Below are positions 45,047 to 56,566 of a DNA stretch of 64,000 bases, piece by piece. Below the pieces are notes generated by a model, which searched no databases, was not told the DNA's origin, and was given only the letters and a program-made list of their open reading frames with translations. The position numbers were made by a program, and so were the translations under genes. Position 1 is the stretch's first letter. Every line of letters starts with the position of its first letter. Source of the stretch: Gracilariopsis chorda (taxonomy: Eukaryota > Rhodophyta > Florideophyceae > Gracilariales > Gracilariaceae); assembly GCA_003194525.1 (NCBI GenBank), contig NBIV01000140.1, forward strand, positions 1 through 64,000, written 5' to 3'.

Positions 45047-46200
45047 ATGCTTGCAAACGCGCGCAAGTCATTGAATGATATCTATTCAGCTGTGAAACCG
45101 GCAGCGAAGGCAAACGGTACTGACCGCCGCACTGTCACGTTTGCACATACCGCAATGCGTAGAGTACGTCTCTGACGTAAAGTGGCACCGCCCTCAGGGT
45201 GCCTGCACACCGCCGGCCGTTGTGGATACATGTTGGCTGGTTGTTGCACGCTGTTGCGTTGCGGGGCAGTTTTTTGCTCTGGCAATAATGTCTACGTTGG
45301 CGTCTGCCACATTGTTTTACGCTGCGTTCATCTCTGTTTCAATCGGCTCTGAAGCTGCTCCTGTAAATGAGTTCGGTTGCACTTTCTCTTGAGAACGCCG
45401 TGGTCCCTGCTGGGTTAGGGGTGTACAAAGCTGTAGAGAATGCTGGCATACAGCGTCATACATGTGGGAATAGGCGCTTGGCGAAGGAGTACTGGAGAGC
45501 ACGTATTGTCTCTCCTCCTGCTTGCCACGCTTGCAGAAACGGGGATCTGTGTCGTGCGGTTTCTCGCATTCGCCGAGATGTATGGAACATGATTGTGAAC
45601 CACCCCCACAGGTGGAGGCTGTGGAGTGATGCTTGATGATGACATTTAATCAGCATTTTGTGCTACGCAAACTCGAGAGTGCTGACCCACTAGTAGTCCA
45701 TGCTTTAGATAGCTCCCTAGCTAAGTATGGAGTGCGGAACGGGTCTGGAAGGAGCTGGTGGACCATTGAGAGATACCGCTTGGTCACGAACTTCTCATAT
45801 CACTGGCGATTTACCTGCTTTGAAGTACAGAAAAGTGCAAGAATCCTGAGTCGGTGCCAAAACGAAGGATTGAAGGGTTAACACTTGTTCCCGGTATTCT
45901 TCTGATTGAGACGTATTACTGGATGGTTGTTTGACCATGCAAGTTTTGACATGTCATAGAGAGGTCCTATGTCTGTCATGTGGGCACACCGGCGACCATG
46001 AGAGCAAGTTCCGTGCCGAATAACACTCTGCTTGACCTATTACGGAGGTACAGTAGTCTACCTCCTCTTGCTCTCCAACCCCCCTCCCATTTTCCCATTC
46101 TTGAAAATATTTCTTGAAGGGCAAGTACTGTTCGTTCACTGTAATGTTTGACAATCCGCACTGCCGTAATGCGCGTGACGCTACGCTTCGACGTCTTGGT

Positions 46201-46223
46201 CCACCGAAAGAATCTTTCGGTGG
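46201..46223. repeat. Perfect 10-bp hairpin
   Basis: CCACCGAAAG and CTTTCGGTGG flank a 3-base AAT loop. It lies about 300 bases upstream of the rhomboid gene; no function is apparent. Confidence 0.5.
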
Positions 46224-46524
46224 GCAGCGCGTCCAACCTATCCGAGTGCATCAGTTCGCTTCGGCACGATGACAATAGCAACCACGTCGTAAGCAAACTC
46301 GCTTGTGCTCCGGAGCCCGTTGTCTGATGATCCGTTTGCAACCATCAGCCGTTGTGAGCGGTGTATTTCAGTCCATTAGAGGGCGCTTGTGAAAGGCGTT
46401 GCTGCTGCACTTTTCCACGACAAGGTGATTCGCTTCATTGTGTTTGACTTGAGTATGTCTTTCAGCCTGTCTCAGCGAGTTAAAAATAGTTGGTGTCTTC
46501 AAACATTGTCTTGTTTATTTCGCT

Positions 46525-47575
46525 ATGATCCCGATCAGAACTATGCTGAGGAGAAACTTTCGCTGCTTTTCTTCATTGCTTTCCGTTAGACCCCACAGGC
46601 TCTACACAGATTGGCTACGAAGGAAGGCTAACCACTTTCATTGGCACTCTTATACTCCAAACGGCTTACTATGTGTTGCAGCGATCGCAAGTGTAGATCC
46701 GAGATCCCCTTGCAACTGTTTGGCTGAAGATTCTATGAATCTCACAAAAACAGAAGAAGGTCGAACTGAGATGAAGACGGATGCCGCGAAGGCTCGTAAT
46801 AGTATTATCGAAGATGAGATGGCAGAGAATGAAGCAAAGTCTGGGGCATGGGGAGGAACGCAATGGAGGAATATAAGAATTTTTGAAGAAGATACAGACC
46901 CCAACGCCAAAGCTTTCGGGTACGGTATGGTCGGTTCTTACGTTGCAATTCATGCCGCCTACGTGCTCGGCCGAAGCTTGGGGAGTGCAAGTGCGCAAAA
47001 GCAGTTGGTAATTGACTTTTTGTTGAGACACTTCGTGCTATCTGTGGGACGCGTCAAGAAGGGTCGATGGTATGTGCTACTGACCCACGCGTTCTGTCAC
47101 TACCGTTTACACGTTGTGGCATCTGGTCGGCAATTCGCTCTGCACTTTGGTCGGCATTGATTCGTGCTGCAAATACCTCGATCTGTGGCAAGTTGCTGCT
47201 CTGTACATCGGGGGCAGCATAACGGGTGGCGTTGCAACAGTGCTGGTGAGTAGTTATCTGCGAGCAGCACGCTATAGGTGCATATCAGTGGGATGCAGTG
47301 GAGGAATAGGGGCTTTGTTCAACTATTTTTGGTGCGCAAGGAACAGGGAATTAGGTTTGTCCTTCACAAAGCTTGATACGATCAATGTACTATTTGGTGC
47401 AATCCTGTTACGAGAAGTGTGCGGGCTTGGGATATACCTGCGTCATGGAGGCGCAGACATAGGTATCTTAACTGTGAGAAAGAGTCATGTGATACATGTG
47501 GCAGGTATTTTGACAGGATTTGTTGCGTATGCGGCGTCAGAACTTGTGAGCCATAGCAGCAGAGAAGGTAGATAG
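46525..47575 (+). pseudogene. PARL-like rhomboid protease, single frame break
   Basis: Rhomboids are intramembrane serine proteases; the PARL group acts in the mitochondrial inner membrane. The first frame (46525-47160, with alternative ATG at 46543) begins with a basic leader (MLRRNFRCFSSLLSVRP) fitting mitochondrial import. A hydrophilic region follows, then a membrane segment and GRWYVLLTHAFCH. The homology then continues in the +1 frame from about 47100 with WHLVGN (conserved His and Asn), the catalytic Ser motif GCSGGIGAL and the catalytic His in HVAGILTGFVAY, ending at 47575. All active-site residues survive. One extra base near 47100-47113, possibly in the TTT at 47106-47108, explains the break. 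It may be an assembly error or a young pseudogene; no plausible intron was found. Confidence 0.72.
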
Positions 47576-49868
47576 AGGAGACTGAGACTGAATATGATGT
47601 TGATCGGTTTACTAGCCAACTGCAGACAGATGTTGTAATAGCTTGTTCAATATCAACATTGCGATGCAAAGGTGTGCTATTACATCACTATCGTCGCCGC
47701 GATGCTGTGCAACGGCTTGGGCTTTTCTTTGACGCTTCATCTGGTCAGCAGCCCTTCCAACTTCTCCGATTGAATCCGTTCGCATCACACAGGGTGACGG
47801 CAAGGCTGTTTGCGAAGGAAGGGAACGTCGATGCTCGACGTGGAGAGACGGGAGGCGACGTCGTACAAGGACCGCCAGGCGATGCGCGCATCGGTGGATG
47901 AACAGCCAGGTGCGGCAGCCGCACATCACGCGTGCTGTATTCCAGCACGATGTGAGCACCAACCCTACCTTGGTGGTCGTGTTGTGCGAGGTGCTGCTGT
48001 GTTTGCGTATGCTTTTTGGAAACATTGTTTGCGCGGTTGGAGCGCTGCGCGTCAGCTCGTCCCCGTCGCGCTCACCATTTGCCGTATAAAATGTCACAGG
48101 AGGGGTAATAGACTAAAAGGGTATGCCAAACCGGAGCACGAGTACATGGTTTATCTCTGAAACCACATAAAGCGTGGTCAGAACGACGCGTTCTACAACG
48201 GAAAGCGGTCGGCTCAAGTACTTTGTTGATTGTTGCTGAGTGCATGCAACACATGTGTTGAGCGATACTGCTTACACAGGCGCGCTTGCGAGTGAGTGAA
48301 GTGGGCGTGGGCGCTGTACCGGGCGCCTCAGATGCATCACATTGTAAAGGGGAATTGTCTGCCGACGGCGGCTGTGCTGGCACGGCCACCGTCGGGCATC
48401 TAGCTACGTGCGCATGCTGCTTCTCGTGGTGCTTCTGCAACTCTGCAACATATACGAAGGGTAAAAGCCCAATTGGTGTTCGCTCTCCGCGCGCACTCCA
48501 CGCCTTGATGGCCGTCCTCACCAACGCTTTACATTGCTCGTGAGCGCGAGAGCTCCGCAGTGCCTAATCGCGACGTTTGAGAGTTCTTCGAGAGGATAGA
48601 AAACTCAACACTCGTCGCGAAACACGCTGAAAAGCATGGCGTGCTCCTGCGTAGTGTCCAACAAGGCTCACAACCGCGTTTTTGCGCGCGAATCCACATC
48701 AACGGCGCGGCATTAATGCGGCGCGCAAGCATTAGCGCAGTCTGCGATAGAGGCTTTGGGCACATCTTCGTATCATGCGATCTGTTCTTCTCCGCACGCT
48801 TGCTTTTTGCTTGAACTGCGTTCGGCTCAGCATGCCGTCACCGTGCTGCTTCCTTAACACGTTGTAAAATAGTTGCAAACTCTCGTTTCTGCCCGCTCGG
48901 ATGTGGGCTCAACATAATTAATAGTGTAGACCATTTCGTTCTTAGATGCCGCCGAAGAGCGGCATTCCGGCGTCGAGAGCTCCCACCTCTCCGAGAGAGG
49001 CAGGGCTCTGACGCCGAATCAATTGTAAGGACATGGCCAGAAAAGCTGTTGGTATATCTAGAGAGAGAGGGGTTCTTCTCAATGTAACCCCTACGGTAAT
49101 CTTGGAATTTGAGACGCGAGTTCATATAAACACACACACACACACCAACTATCGTTTCCATCCAACTGAAACACACAAACACAAACCAATGCCCATGCTG
49201 AAAATTCACTCCACTCTCAGCTCACATCTGTTTACCTTTAGAGCGTCTTCGTCACTTTAAACAGCACGTGCGGTGGTGCGCTACAAGCCATGACGCACCA
49301 GCTCAGTGCCTGTTTCCAGACCATCGCGCCCACGTGCAAACATATTTTGAACACGCTGATGGATAGCGCTCCTAATACTGTACAACAGCTGTAAAGCATA
49401 GAATACACAGAATAAGCACAGATTTGAAGAACTCGCACTAAAGAGGCTAGTAATCCCGTGGCTTTGGTATGTAGGAGATAATATGATATCAGATGAAATT
49501 AACTGAATCAAGCGTGCACCGCAGACTCCCATACTGTCGTCTCTATACAACGCACACTCCATGACAAACGCACCACATCGTTCATCGTAACGACTCCTCG
49601 CCAACGAGGCTGAGCACAACAAGACATCTACGAATTTCGTAGTATGGAGGGAGCTTTGCCATTTGTACACAACGCCTGCCCACGTTGACTTCCGAAGTTT
49701 GGAATTCCAATGACAGGTATCCACACCCTTGGAGAGCGTCGGAGTTCTTGGTGACGATTAAAGTCTCAGAACACAAGCTACTGATCTCAAGCCTAAACGG
49801 TTTCCTAATGTAGTTTGAGGTAATGACTTCTATTCTCCAGTGCCCGATGATTAAGTACAACCAATACG
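47576..49868. other. Intergenic, no supported gene
   Basis: ORFs up to about 160 codons occur on both strands (for example 47612-48097 minus and 48072-48524 minus) but overlap one another and show no known domain. A short (CA)n-like run lies near 49131-49145. Confidence 0.4.
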
Positions 49869-50636
49869 TCACTGTGGAAGCGGAAGTCGACCTGTCTCAA
49901 GGTACTCGCGCACTTTTCGTATGCTGTAGAAATCATTCTCGAAACTTGAAATTGTAACGCTGGTGTCGCAAAAGCCCCACGTTCCCTTCTTGCTTCCCAT
50001 CTTTTCTCCATTCTGTCGACATGAGTCAAAATCAATAAGCGCCACACTTTCGTCTTTGCGAAACATAATGTTGTTCAGACTAATGTCATTATGACAAAGG
50101 CCAAGCGAATGCAAGTGCCGCGTTGCGCTACGAATGCTTCTCATCACTGCCTCCTTTTCCACTGGTTGTCTTCTCATCCACGTCCTGTCGTATAACGTTT
50201 CTTCAAACTTTTCCAAAGAGATCCCCACTATTCGATCACCCTTCACAACGCACCCATAGTACTTCATAATGTTTGGGTGGGGTGATTTCGATACCTCTTC
50301 CAAGTTCTTTATCTCTCGCAAAAACGTCGAAGGTATCGTGTCGGTGTTCCAGTCTGGGTGATATCCAGAAAGGTTTGGTATTTTCAACCATCGTCCTTTG
50401 GTGTCAGCCTCCGGTACAGCAGTTATGCCATGCTCATAAATTGGAAATATGTGATCATTAGGGATTAACACGGGGTTAACAATCATCGAAGAGAGGTTTT
50501 GCGCATTGATTTCATCGGCGTTCACAACTGATGTTCTTCCAATGAAAAAGCGGTTGTGTTTGTCTCTAAAAGTCACATTTGCCTCAATAAACTGATTGTT
50601 GATATCCACCGCATCACCTTTGAAAAGAATCTCCAT
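49869..50636 (-). CDS. Protein kinase-like protein with reduced N-lobe
   Basis: The 255-residue product carries the C-lobe signatures of the protein kinase fold: the catalytic loop LCHNDISLNNIMF (HND in place of HRD), the metal-binding LIDFDSC (DFD in place of DFG) and GTWGFCD resembling the activation segment end. Upstream, PHPNIMKYYGCV matches the region before the hinge. The Gly-rich loop is not recognisable and the N-lobe lysine is uncertain. The HND/DFD variant resembles a small kinase-like group known from fungi and algae. The start ATG at 50636 is supported only by being the first in frame, so an upstream exon could be missing. Catalytic Asp residues are present, so activity is possible. 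Confidence 0.68.
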   Translation of the reverse strand: MEILFKGDAVDINNQFIEANVTFRDKHNRFFIGRTSVVNADEINAQNLSSMIVNPVLIPNDHIFPIYEHGITAVPEADTKGRWLKIPNLSGYHPDWNTDTIPSTFLREIKNLEEVSKSPHPNIMKYYGCVVKGDRIVGISLEKFEETLYDRTWMRRQPVEKEAVMRSIRSATRHLHSLGLCHNDISLNNIMFRKDESVALIDFDSCRQNGEKMGSKKGTWGFCDTSVTISSFENDFYSIRKVREYLETGRLPLPQ

Positions 50637-53199
50637 TCCTTAGAAACATGCGATCAAACTCGGGCAACCTCGTTGGACATTAAAAGGACTACGTTCTATG
50701 AGCAGGATGCGCACGAGTATAGAAGTCGAAACGTTGGTCAGAGTCGTGTTAAGTAAATGTGGAGTGAAAAGAGAAGAACCGGGGGCAAGGCGGAACCATA
50801 AATTGAGAGACCTCACAAGTGCAGTCTGTACAATGTGGGAAAGTTGCGCAATCGACACCCCGCCGCCGGCGTCACAACAGAAATCTCACTCGAAAGCCTA
50901 GGCTTCTGCCATACAGTGCTTAGCACACATTTTGGTAAAGGGCTAACCAAGGGTTATAGGGATAGCTAGCAGTAAGCGATCTAGCAATCCTAACGCTTAC
51001 CCTTGATGTCTCGCACGACGATCTACGAAGTACAAATCTTTGTTTAGCGCAAGGTTGATGATGAGTGCGCGGTGTTTCATTGCTGTCACCCTCACGTATG
51101 ACACGTATGACAGGCACCTTGAGAACATCATATCATCTTGAACAACTTCAACAAGTGCGGACAAAATATGTGAGGGCTTAAGGCAAGCATGGTTATCAAT
51201 CAAGCGCTCCCCAATCAAAGCACTGGGTGTGTCACCGGGAACGGGTTGCAAGAGTTATTATACTGGCCATCGATCTGTCTTGCCACAATCAGGGATATTT
51301 GTAATAAGATGATCGAGGTCTGATGACTATTATTCTGAGTTACTTTCACTCGTGCCCTGTTCGTCTCGTCCAGCGCAAACTTTATTCATTATTTCGTTAC
51401 GTCATCATGTGTACGTACACGTCTATTGGAGACAGTCATGGTGAGCACGGAAAAGCGTCTTCCCAGACCATGAAGAAAGATTGTCTGAATCCGTCGTGCC
51501 CAACGTCCAAGTTGTACAACAAAAATTTCACCGGCTCATGCAGCATGCTAGACATACGAGAAACGTATAGTGATACAAACTCAGGTAAACGCAGCACTCG
51601 GGCAACTTCAGGCGCTCCAACAATTTCGGATAATCAGAGCAAAAACCAATCAAAAGGCAGCGGTCAAAGTTCAGCTTCTTCCAAGGCAAGTAATTCCAAA
51701 AAGTGAACATGATTCAGCGTTGCACACTTCACGACTGCACTTCTTAATGATCTTTTGCATGAAATAGCCGAACCAATGCTGGTGGACATGAAAAATCTTT
51801 GGACTACATGTTTTTAGTTGGTCTGGTGAGTTGCCTTCGTTACAGAGAAGCAGTAACACTCTCTTGGAAATATCGTTTGCAACACGAACGGTGTTCATCG
51901 TGTGACAATGTTGGATGGAAAGTTTGCCAGAATAGAAGTCAATTCTTGGAGCGGTAAGAAAAGGAATGAGCGTTGTCTGAGTTAGCGCTTGGATTGGACT
52001 AGCAGCTTCATCTTCGCGGTCATCGTAAGCATTATTCACATAGGAGCTACTCCAAACGTGCATCCAAGTACTGCAAAGCCCTTCATGTTGCTTATACTCA
52101 AATCATTGCAGCACAACTCCGTCTTATAGCCAAATGTAGTTAGAAGTAGTTTAGATTGTGATTGGCGTTCAAGAACAAACAAGCGAATGACCGGCAGTCC
52201 ATGCATACTAGCTTTTCATGATTTCTGAGACTAAAGCTTCTGCATTCAACTAAACTCTTATATCTCGTACACCCAGCATCTGGTGCTTAGATAAAGGAGT
52301 TTCAATGGTGGGTTGGGTTGCGTTTTGCACGATGTGAAAGGGGGTAGATTCAGTGCTCTATGTCAAGAAAAAAGAAAGCCATTTCCCCAATTTGGCTTGT
52401 AAACGACTTTCAATCAATGATTCTGATTCAGTCTCGAGTAAAATGAATCCAAACAATCGCCCAAGAAGCTCCGTTAGAATTCGCTGCGTTACAAAACGGT
52501 CACGCCTTCCAGGTGGCTCAAAGTGCAGTTTTATCAGCAAGCAGAACTGCGCTCCCCGAACGTACTGTACCTCGTTGCAACACGCACCACAAAGTGCAAA
52601 CTCCGACTGGGTTGTACCCTCCAATTCTTTGCTCGCACATTTTATGAGCAGCGCAGGTACTCGACAACATGGTCAGTGTAGGAGAGAAAAACCGCCATCT
52701 AATATCCCAAGACAAGGTGAGGCAAGCAAACGTTTTAGAAGAGCTTGTGCAAGGCACTGAAGAAAACAAGTCAAACAGTTCAGAATATGGCCTCATCTCT
52801 CCTTCTATACAGGTTAGTGGACCTAAAATGTATGCGAACAGACGGGATCATGTGTTCTGTTCACGCCAAAGACCAAATCATGAAATCGGTTACAATGAGG
52901 GAGTCAGGAAAAAACCGTAACTTTTATCAATGCATCGCGCAGAAATGAAGGTCCAAGAGAAGAGCTGTGCGCACATACTGGGTCTTAACTCAAACGCAAA
53001 AAAAAACAAAAGCGGAAGAGTGCATCTACCAATTGCATCTGATGACTGGAACGAAACGTGTGAATGCATCTGGAAACTCTTGTTTTAGTGTTGCAGTCGG
53101 TGCAAACAAACGTCATAAAAACGATTTGCACACGACTGGAAGAGGTGGACGAGAACAAGTCAGTGCAGAGATGGCGAGAGCTTCAGAGGCACTTTTTGC
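50637..53199. other. Intergenic; one weak small ORF
   Basis: Apart from a Ser/Lys-rich frame at 51407-51706, described separately, nothing coding was recognised. Short ORFs at 52353-52760 and 52967-53218 show no domain. Confidence 0.4.
51407..51706 (+). CDS. Possible small Ser/Lys-rich protein
   Basis: An ATG opens a 100-residue frame with a short Cys-containing N-terminal half (MKKDCLNPSCPTSK) and a tail dominated by Ser, Asn, Gln and Lys (NQSKNQSKGSGQSSASSK). No family is recognised. The low-complexity composition and lack of conservation evidence make this uncertain. Confidence 0.25.
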   Translation: MCTYTSIGDSHGEHGKASSQTMKKDCLNPSCPTSKLYNKNFTGSCSMLDIRETYSDTNSGKRSTRATSGAPTISDNQSKNQSKGSGQSSASSKASNSKK

Positions 53200-54528
53200 T
53201 TACTTCTTGGAAGAGTAAATGTATTTCCGGCAGAACATAGGGCAGGTATGTGGTGAAACCGACAGGCACTTGAAACAACGATTCGATTGCACTGTACAAT
53301 TTCTGTGGTCGCGCTGGGGACGTATTTGGAAAGCCTGAAAGCAAATAGCGCAGAAGGGGCTTAGAGTTCTTGCGATTTCCTCCATTTTCTTCACTATAGT
53401 GTATCCGTCGAAAACATCTAGGGAAGTTGGCAACGCGTCGGAGTGGGGAGTTGAATCCGGAGGGAGTGTTTCATGAGCGAAATGCTTTGGTCCGCGAAGA
53501 GGTGGTGGGAAAGAAGGGCCTTGACGAGGTGGGACCACACGGGGGGAGGGTAGAAGATAGAAACGGGGTGGGGGAGTATGTGTGTGCACAACATGATGAG
53601 TCTGCTTGGACCCAGGTTGCACGGTGTTTAGAGGTAGAGGCAATCGCTTGTGCTTCTTTGTCTGAATGGGGGTTTCTGCGTCCTTGCCGTGGCGTTTTCC
53701 ATCCAAACTGTGTGATGGCCCTGTAGAAGGTTGTTGGGACTGGGTGCTTGAGCCAGCAGGAGTGGCAGAACTGTTAGGTGCGGACGTTTGCAGCTCACAA
53801 ACGTCGCAGTTAGAAGTGTTTGAGTCAAATAAGCAGATTCCAGGTTCCACGCCGTCTATCTTGTAGTACAAGAAGTTTCGGCGGCAATGAGAAGTGTCCT
53901 GCATCCATCTTTGAATTTCAATCCATTGCTCGGGTCGGACAGTCGAGTGGTGGTTGGCGAGAATCTCGTGATTCACGGCGGGTGTGAAGTTGGAAAGCTG
54001 CCTGCGGACGGTGTTAAAGTACGAGCTGCAGTATATTGTTATACAAGTAGCTTGGGCTTGCCCTCTCCCTGAACGCCCCGCTTCTTGAGCGAGGTCGGAC
54101 AGGCTTGGAGTTCCACCGACATTGAAAAGGAGCGTGACATTGTCGGAGTCCACGCCTGTTCCGAAGGAAGAAGTACAGACCATGATGTTTAGAAGAGATG
54201 TGGAGGGAGGAGAACGAGATGGGGATGAGTTTGTCCAATTTGAATGCGCTGTGCGCTTGGCTTCATCGGATAGAGTTGCGTGGTAAAGAAGAACCGCCAC
54301 AGATGTGAAGGGAAGAGTTGATGTCAAAGATGAAGTTGAAGATTGGAGGGCAAAGCGAAGTACTTCAGCGGCATTTTTGGTCAAAGTGAAGATGAGAATG
54401 CGTGAAACGTTGGGAGATGAGGCTAGATTGGCCGGCATGGTAGTGCGGTTGTTGCAAAAGTGATAAAGGTACGTAAGATCCTGGTGACGGAGCCGTATTG
54501 TAGACTGAGCCATTGTGTAAATCTTCAT
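53200..54528 (-). pseudogene. RecQ-like helicase, C-terminal half
   Basis: The frame encodes helicase motifs IV to VI but not motifs I to III. Visible are RILIFTLTKNAAEVLRFAL, motif V VCTSSFGTGVDSDNV (about 117-131) and motif VI QEAGRSGRGQ (148-157). A RecQ-type zinc site follows, with Cys215, Cys232, Cys241 and Cys244. After a Pro-rich linker there is a second Cys/His cluster (FCAICFQAF...CFKCLSVSPHTCPMFC). RecQ helicases unwind recombination intermediates. The missing DEAD half and the frame change into the upstream ORF suggest an internal deletion near 54530. Mobile or subtelomeric RecQ-like helicases with large unknown N-terminal parts are known in fungi; a similar multicopy family is possible here. 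Confidence 0.68.
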
Positions 54529-54530
54529 TC

Positions 54531-56148
54531 TGCTTTTTGATTAGGATTTCGAGTGAAGGGCGCTTTAGTCCACCAGTAGTCCTTTGAGGGTGCGAAAGAT
54601 GTGGGGTTGGGTTTGCACTTGTAGAGTTAAGAAGACGAAGAGAACTAAGTGTATTAGTCCTCATTCGCTTTCTGGGTGGTTTTTGCACGGCCTGTACATC
54701 TTCATTGGACAGTCGTCGCCGGAGTTTCAGGGGAAGCGAAGTCGTTTGCTGCTGGTGCGGCAGCTGCTGCGGTCGGGCAGGAGGGGAAGACTGATGGGTT
54801 TTTACCGCTTGGCGAATAGCCGTTTTCATCGAGTTAGAAAGGGGCTGAAAGCGAGATGGGAGGCGCCGCAGAGCACTAGAAAAGGTCAATGGGATTGAGA
54901 ACGAAGAACCAGTTTTGTGCTGCGAACCAATCTCCTGTTCGTAAGGTGCCTGAAAGGAGTCGAAAAGCGGAAAAGGGCCTTCCATTGGAACGGTGTAGAG
55001 GTCATTATGCTCAACACAGCCGTAGGTATCAGAAAGAATGTCATTGAGAAAAGTTCTGACGTAGCTATCAGCGATGTTGTCCAACGATGAAGAAAACGCC
55101 ATGACATCCTTAGGTTCCGAAGACAAAGTGGGGGAGATTTGGAATGTCTTCCGCGTGTGTGATGGAACGTACCCATTGCGACGGGAGGGAATGACGGTGA
55201 AGATGAGCTGCCGGTTCAAGATTACGTACGGGAAGCACATGTTCTCCATGTTTTCGAAACCGAGGAAGCGTGCGAACAGATCCCATCCACGAGTGATGGT
55301 TTGGATCGCGCTTCCTATGCGTTGGGATTGGATTTTGCCAACTGCTTTGAGCGAAGGGATGCGCTGGTGGTTCGCTTGGCGAAAGTAGCGAAGGTGAACC
55401 AACGCCGACAAGAAAAGCATCTTGTCAAAACGAGTAGACGGTACGGTGTTGAAAATGCTAGTTTTAGCCTTCGAAGGGGTTTTTGCCCTGCTTCCTGGTG
55501 AGATAAGGAAGAAATGGGTGATAAGGGGAGTGAGTGGGAATGCAAGCTCGGGTGGCGTGCAAAGGTGGGAGATGAAAGAGCGAATCCTGTAGTCCTCGTC
55601 ATTGGAGCCGGCATCGGCGGCCGCAGCCACTCGGTAGCACTGTCTCAACTGTTCAGTGAAATGGGTTTTTATGGCCTTGAGTGGGTAGTTGCTAACGTCA
55701 TTGCCATGGAAAGCAAGGCGGAGAAGTTCTGTCACCACAGAAGGCAGTGGGTTTGGTGTTTGAGAGGTACGCTTTTATTGCTCCAGAGTTTGAAACCATT
55801 GTACGAAGGCGCTGTAGTGCTGATCGCGTGGTCATTGGGATGGTGAGCGTTGGAGCCATCCGTCACGACAGGCGAGCATGAGCAAGATGGCCCTTTCCAT
55901 TTTCGGTATACGTGCCATTGAGAGGTTTTAAACGGGAATGGACAGCATAGTGCGGAGGAGGTTTTGGTAGGGCTCCTTGCCCTAAGAAAACACGGGGGTT
56001 GAGGGAAACGAGACAAGGAATGGAGGGGAGGGACATGGGAAGATGTGGGAAGTCGAGAGTGACCAAAGTTACGGCGTGCAGTACGAGGCATACATGAAAT
56101 ATTGACAGAAAGGTAGTAGACTTGTGTCCTAGGTGTCGTGTGAATCAC
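54531..56148 (-). pseudogene. Upstream part of the RecQ-like unit, two frames, unknown domain
   Basis: On the minus strand a frame from 55738 to beyond 54530 (opening with GTG, not ATG) and another from 56148 to 55732 run head to tail into the RecQ frame. They share no recognisable domain but look like protein: MLFLSALVHLRYFRQANHQRIPSL, WDLFARFLGFENMENMCFPY and a basic Gln/Pro-rich part (KLRRRLSNEDVQAVQKPPRKRMR). They are in different frames from each other and from the helicase, so the unit is broken at least twice. It is probably the N-terminal region of the same ancestral gene. Confidence 0.5.
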
Positions 56149-56190
56149 ACGTGTGTGTTTTGTACTGGCGTGCTGGCACGCCGATTCTTG

Positions 56191-56566
56191 CTAGTGTCTA
56201 TCGGACCGCTGACCTCATATGAGGCCAAAACAATCAACTTTACGTTTAATTTTAGTTATTTTGATCGGATTTTTTTGCCTTTTGTAGTCTGTATAAGTTA
56301 TGCAACATGTTTTTGTATAGCAAAAATTCTAAGCTTCTGTTGTTTATGCTAGGTGAGAAGCAGAAACATAAGACAACCAGATGGTTTGATAGAGATGTGC
56401 TTGTAAATTATGACTAATTTACTACAGAGCTTCAGAAAACCGCCTTTTTTGATATCAAAAACGTACTTTTGATTCAGAAACACCGTTCCTGACGCGTGTA
56501 TGAAAGGTTCAAAACCTTCAAAAATAATCATTTTGGAACATTACATTCGGGCGGATAGACACTAGT
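56191..56566. mobile_element. MITE-like AT-rich unit with inverted ends
   Basis: An AT-rich 376-bp segment starts CTAGTGTCTATCGGACCG (56191) and ends GATAGACACTAG (56555-56566), giving 12-bp terminal inverted repeats. The left end plus the following CTGACCTCATATGAGG is repeated in direct orientation at 56562-56600 with a 5-base insertion. No coding sequence lies inside. The layout fits a small non-autonomous DNA transposon beside a second copy end, but no target duplication is certain. Confidence 0.45.

Larger units (their letters stand above)
43981..46524. other. Intergenic with two hairpins
   Basis: Short ORFs only (for example 45141-45392 and 45367-45636), with no recognisable domain. The stretch contains the 12-bp hairpin followed by T6 at 45007-45046 and a second perfect hairpin at 46201-46223. 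Confidence 0.45.

Noticed and set aside
45141-45392. 83-codon ORF with a signal-peptide-like stretch
   Set aside because: The hydrophobic part begins at an internal ATG and leaves only 34 residues; nothing else supports a gene.
47114-47575. Separate 153-codon rhomboid C-terminal gene
   Set aside because: Its only start at that point is TTG and it continues the homology of the frame upstream; one frame-broken gene is the simpler reading.
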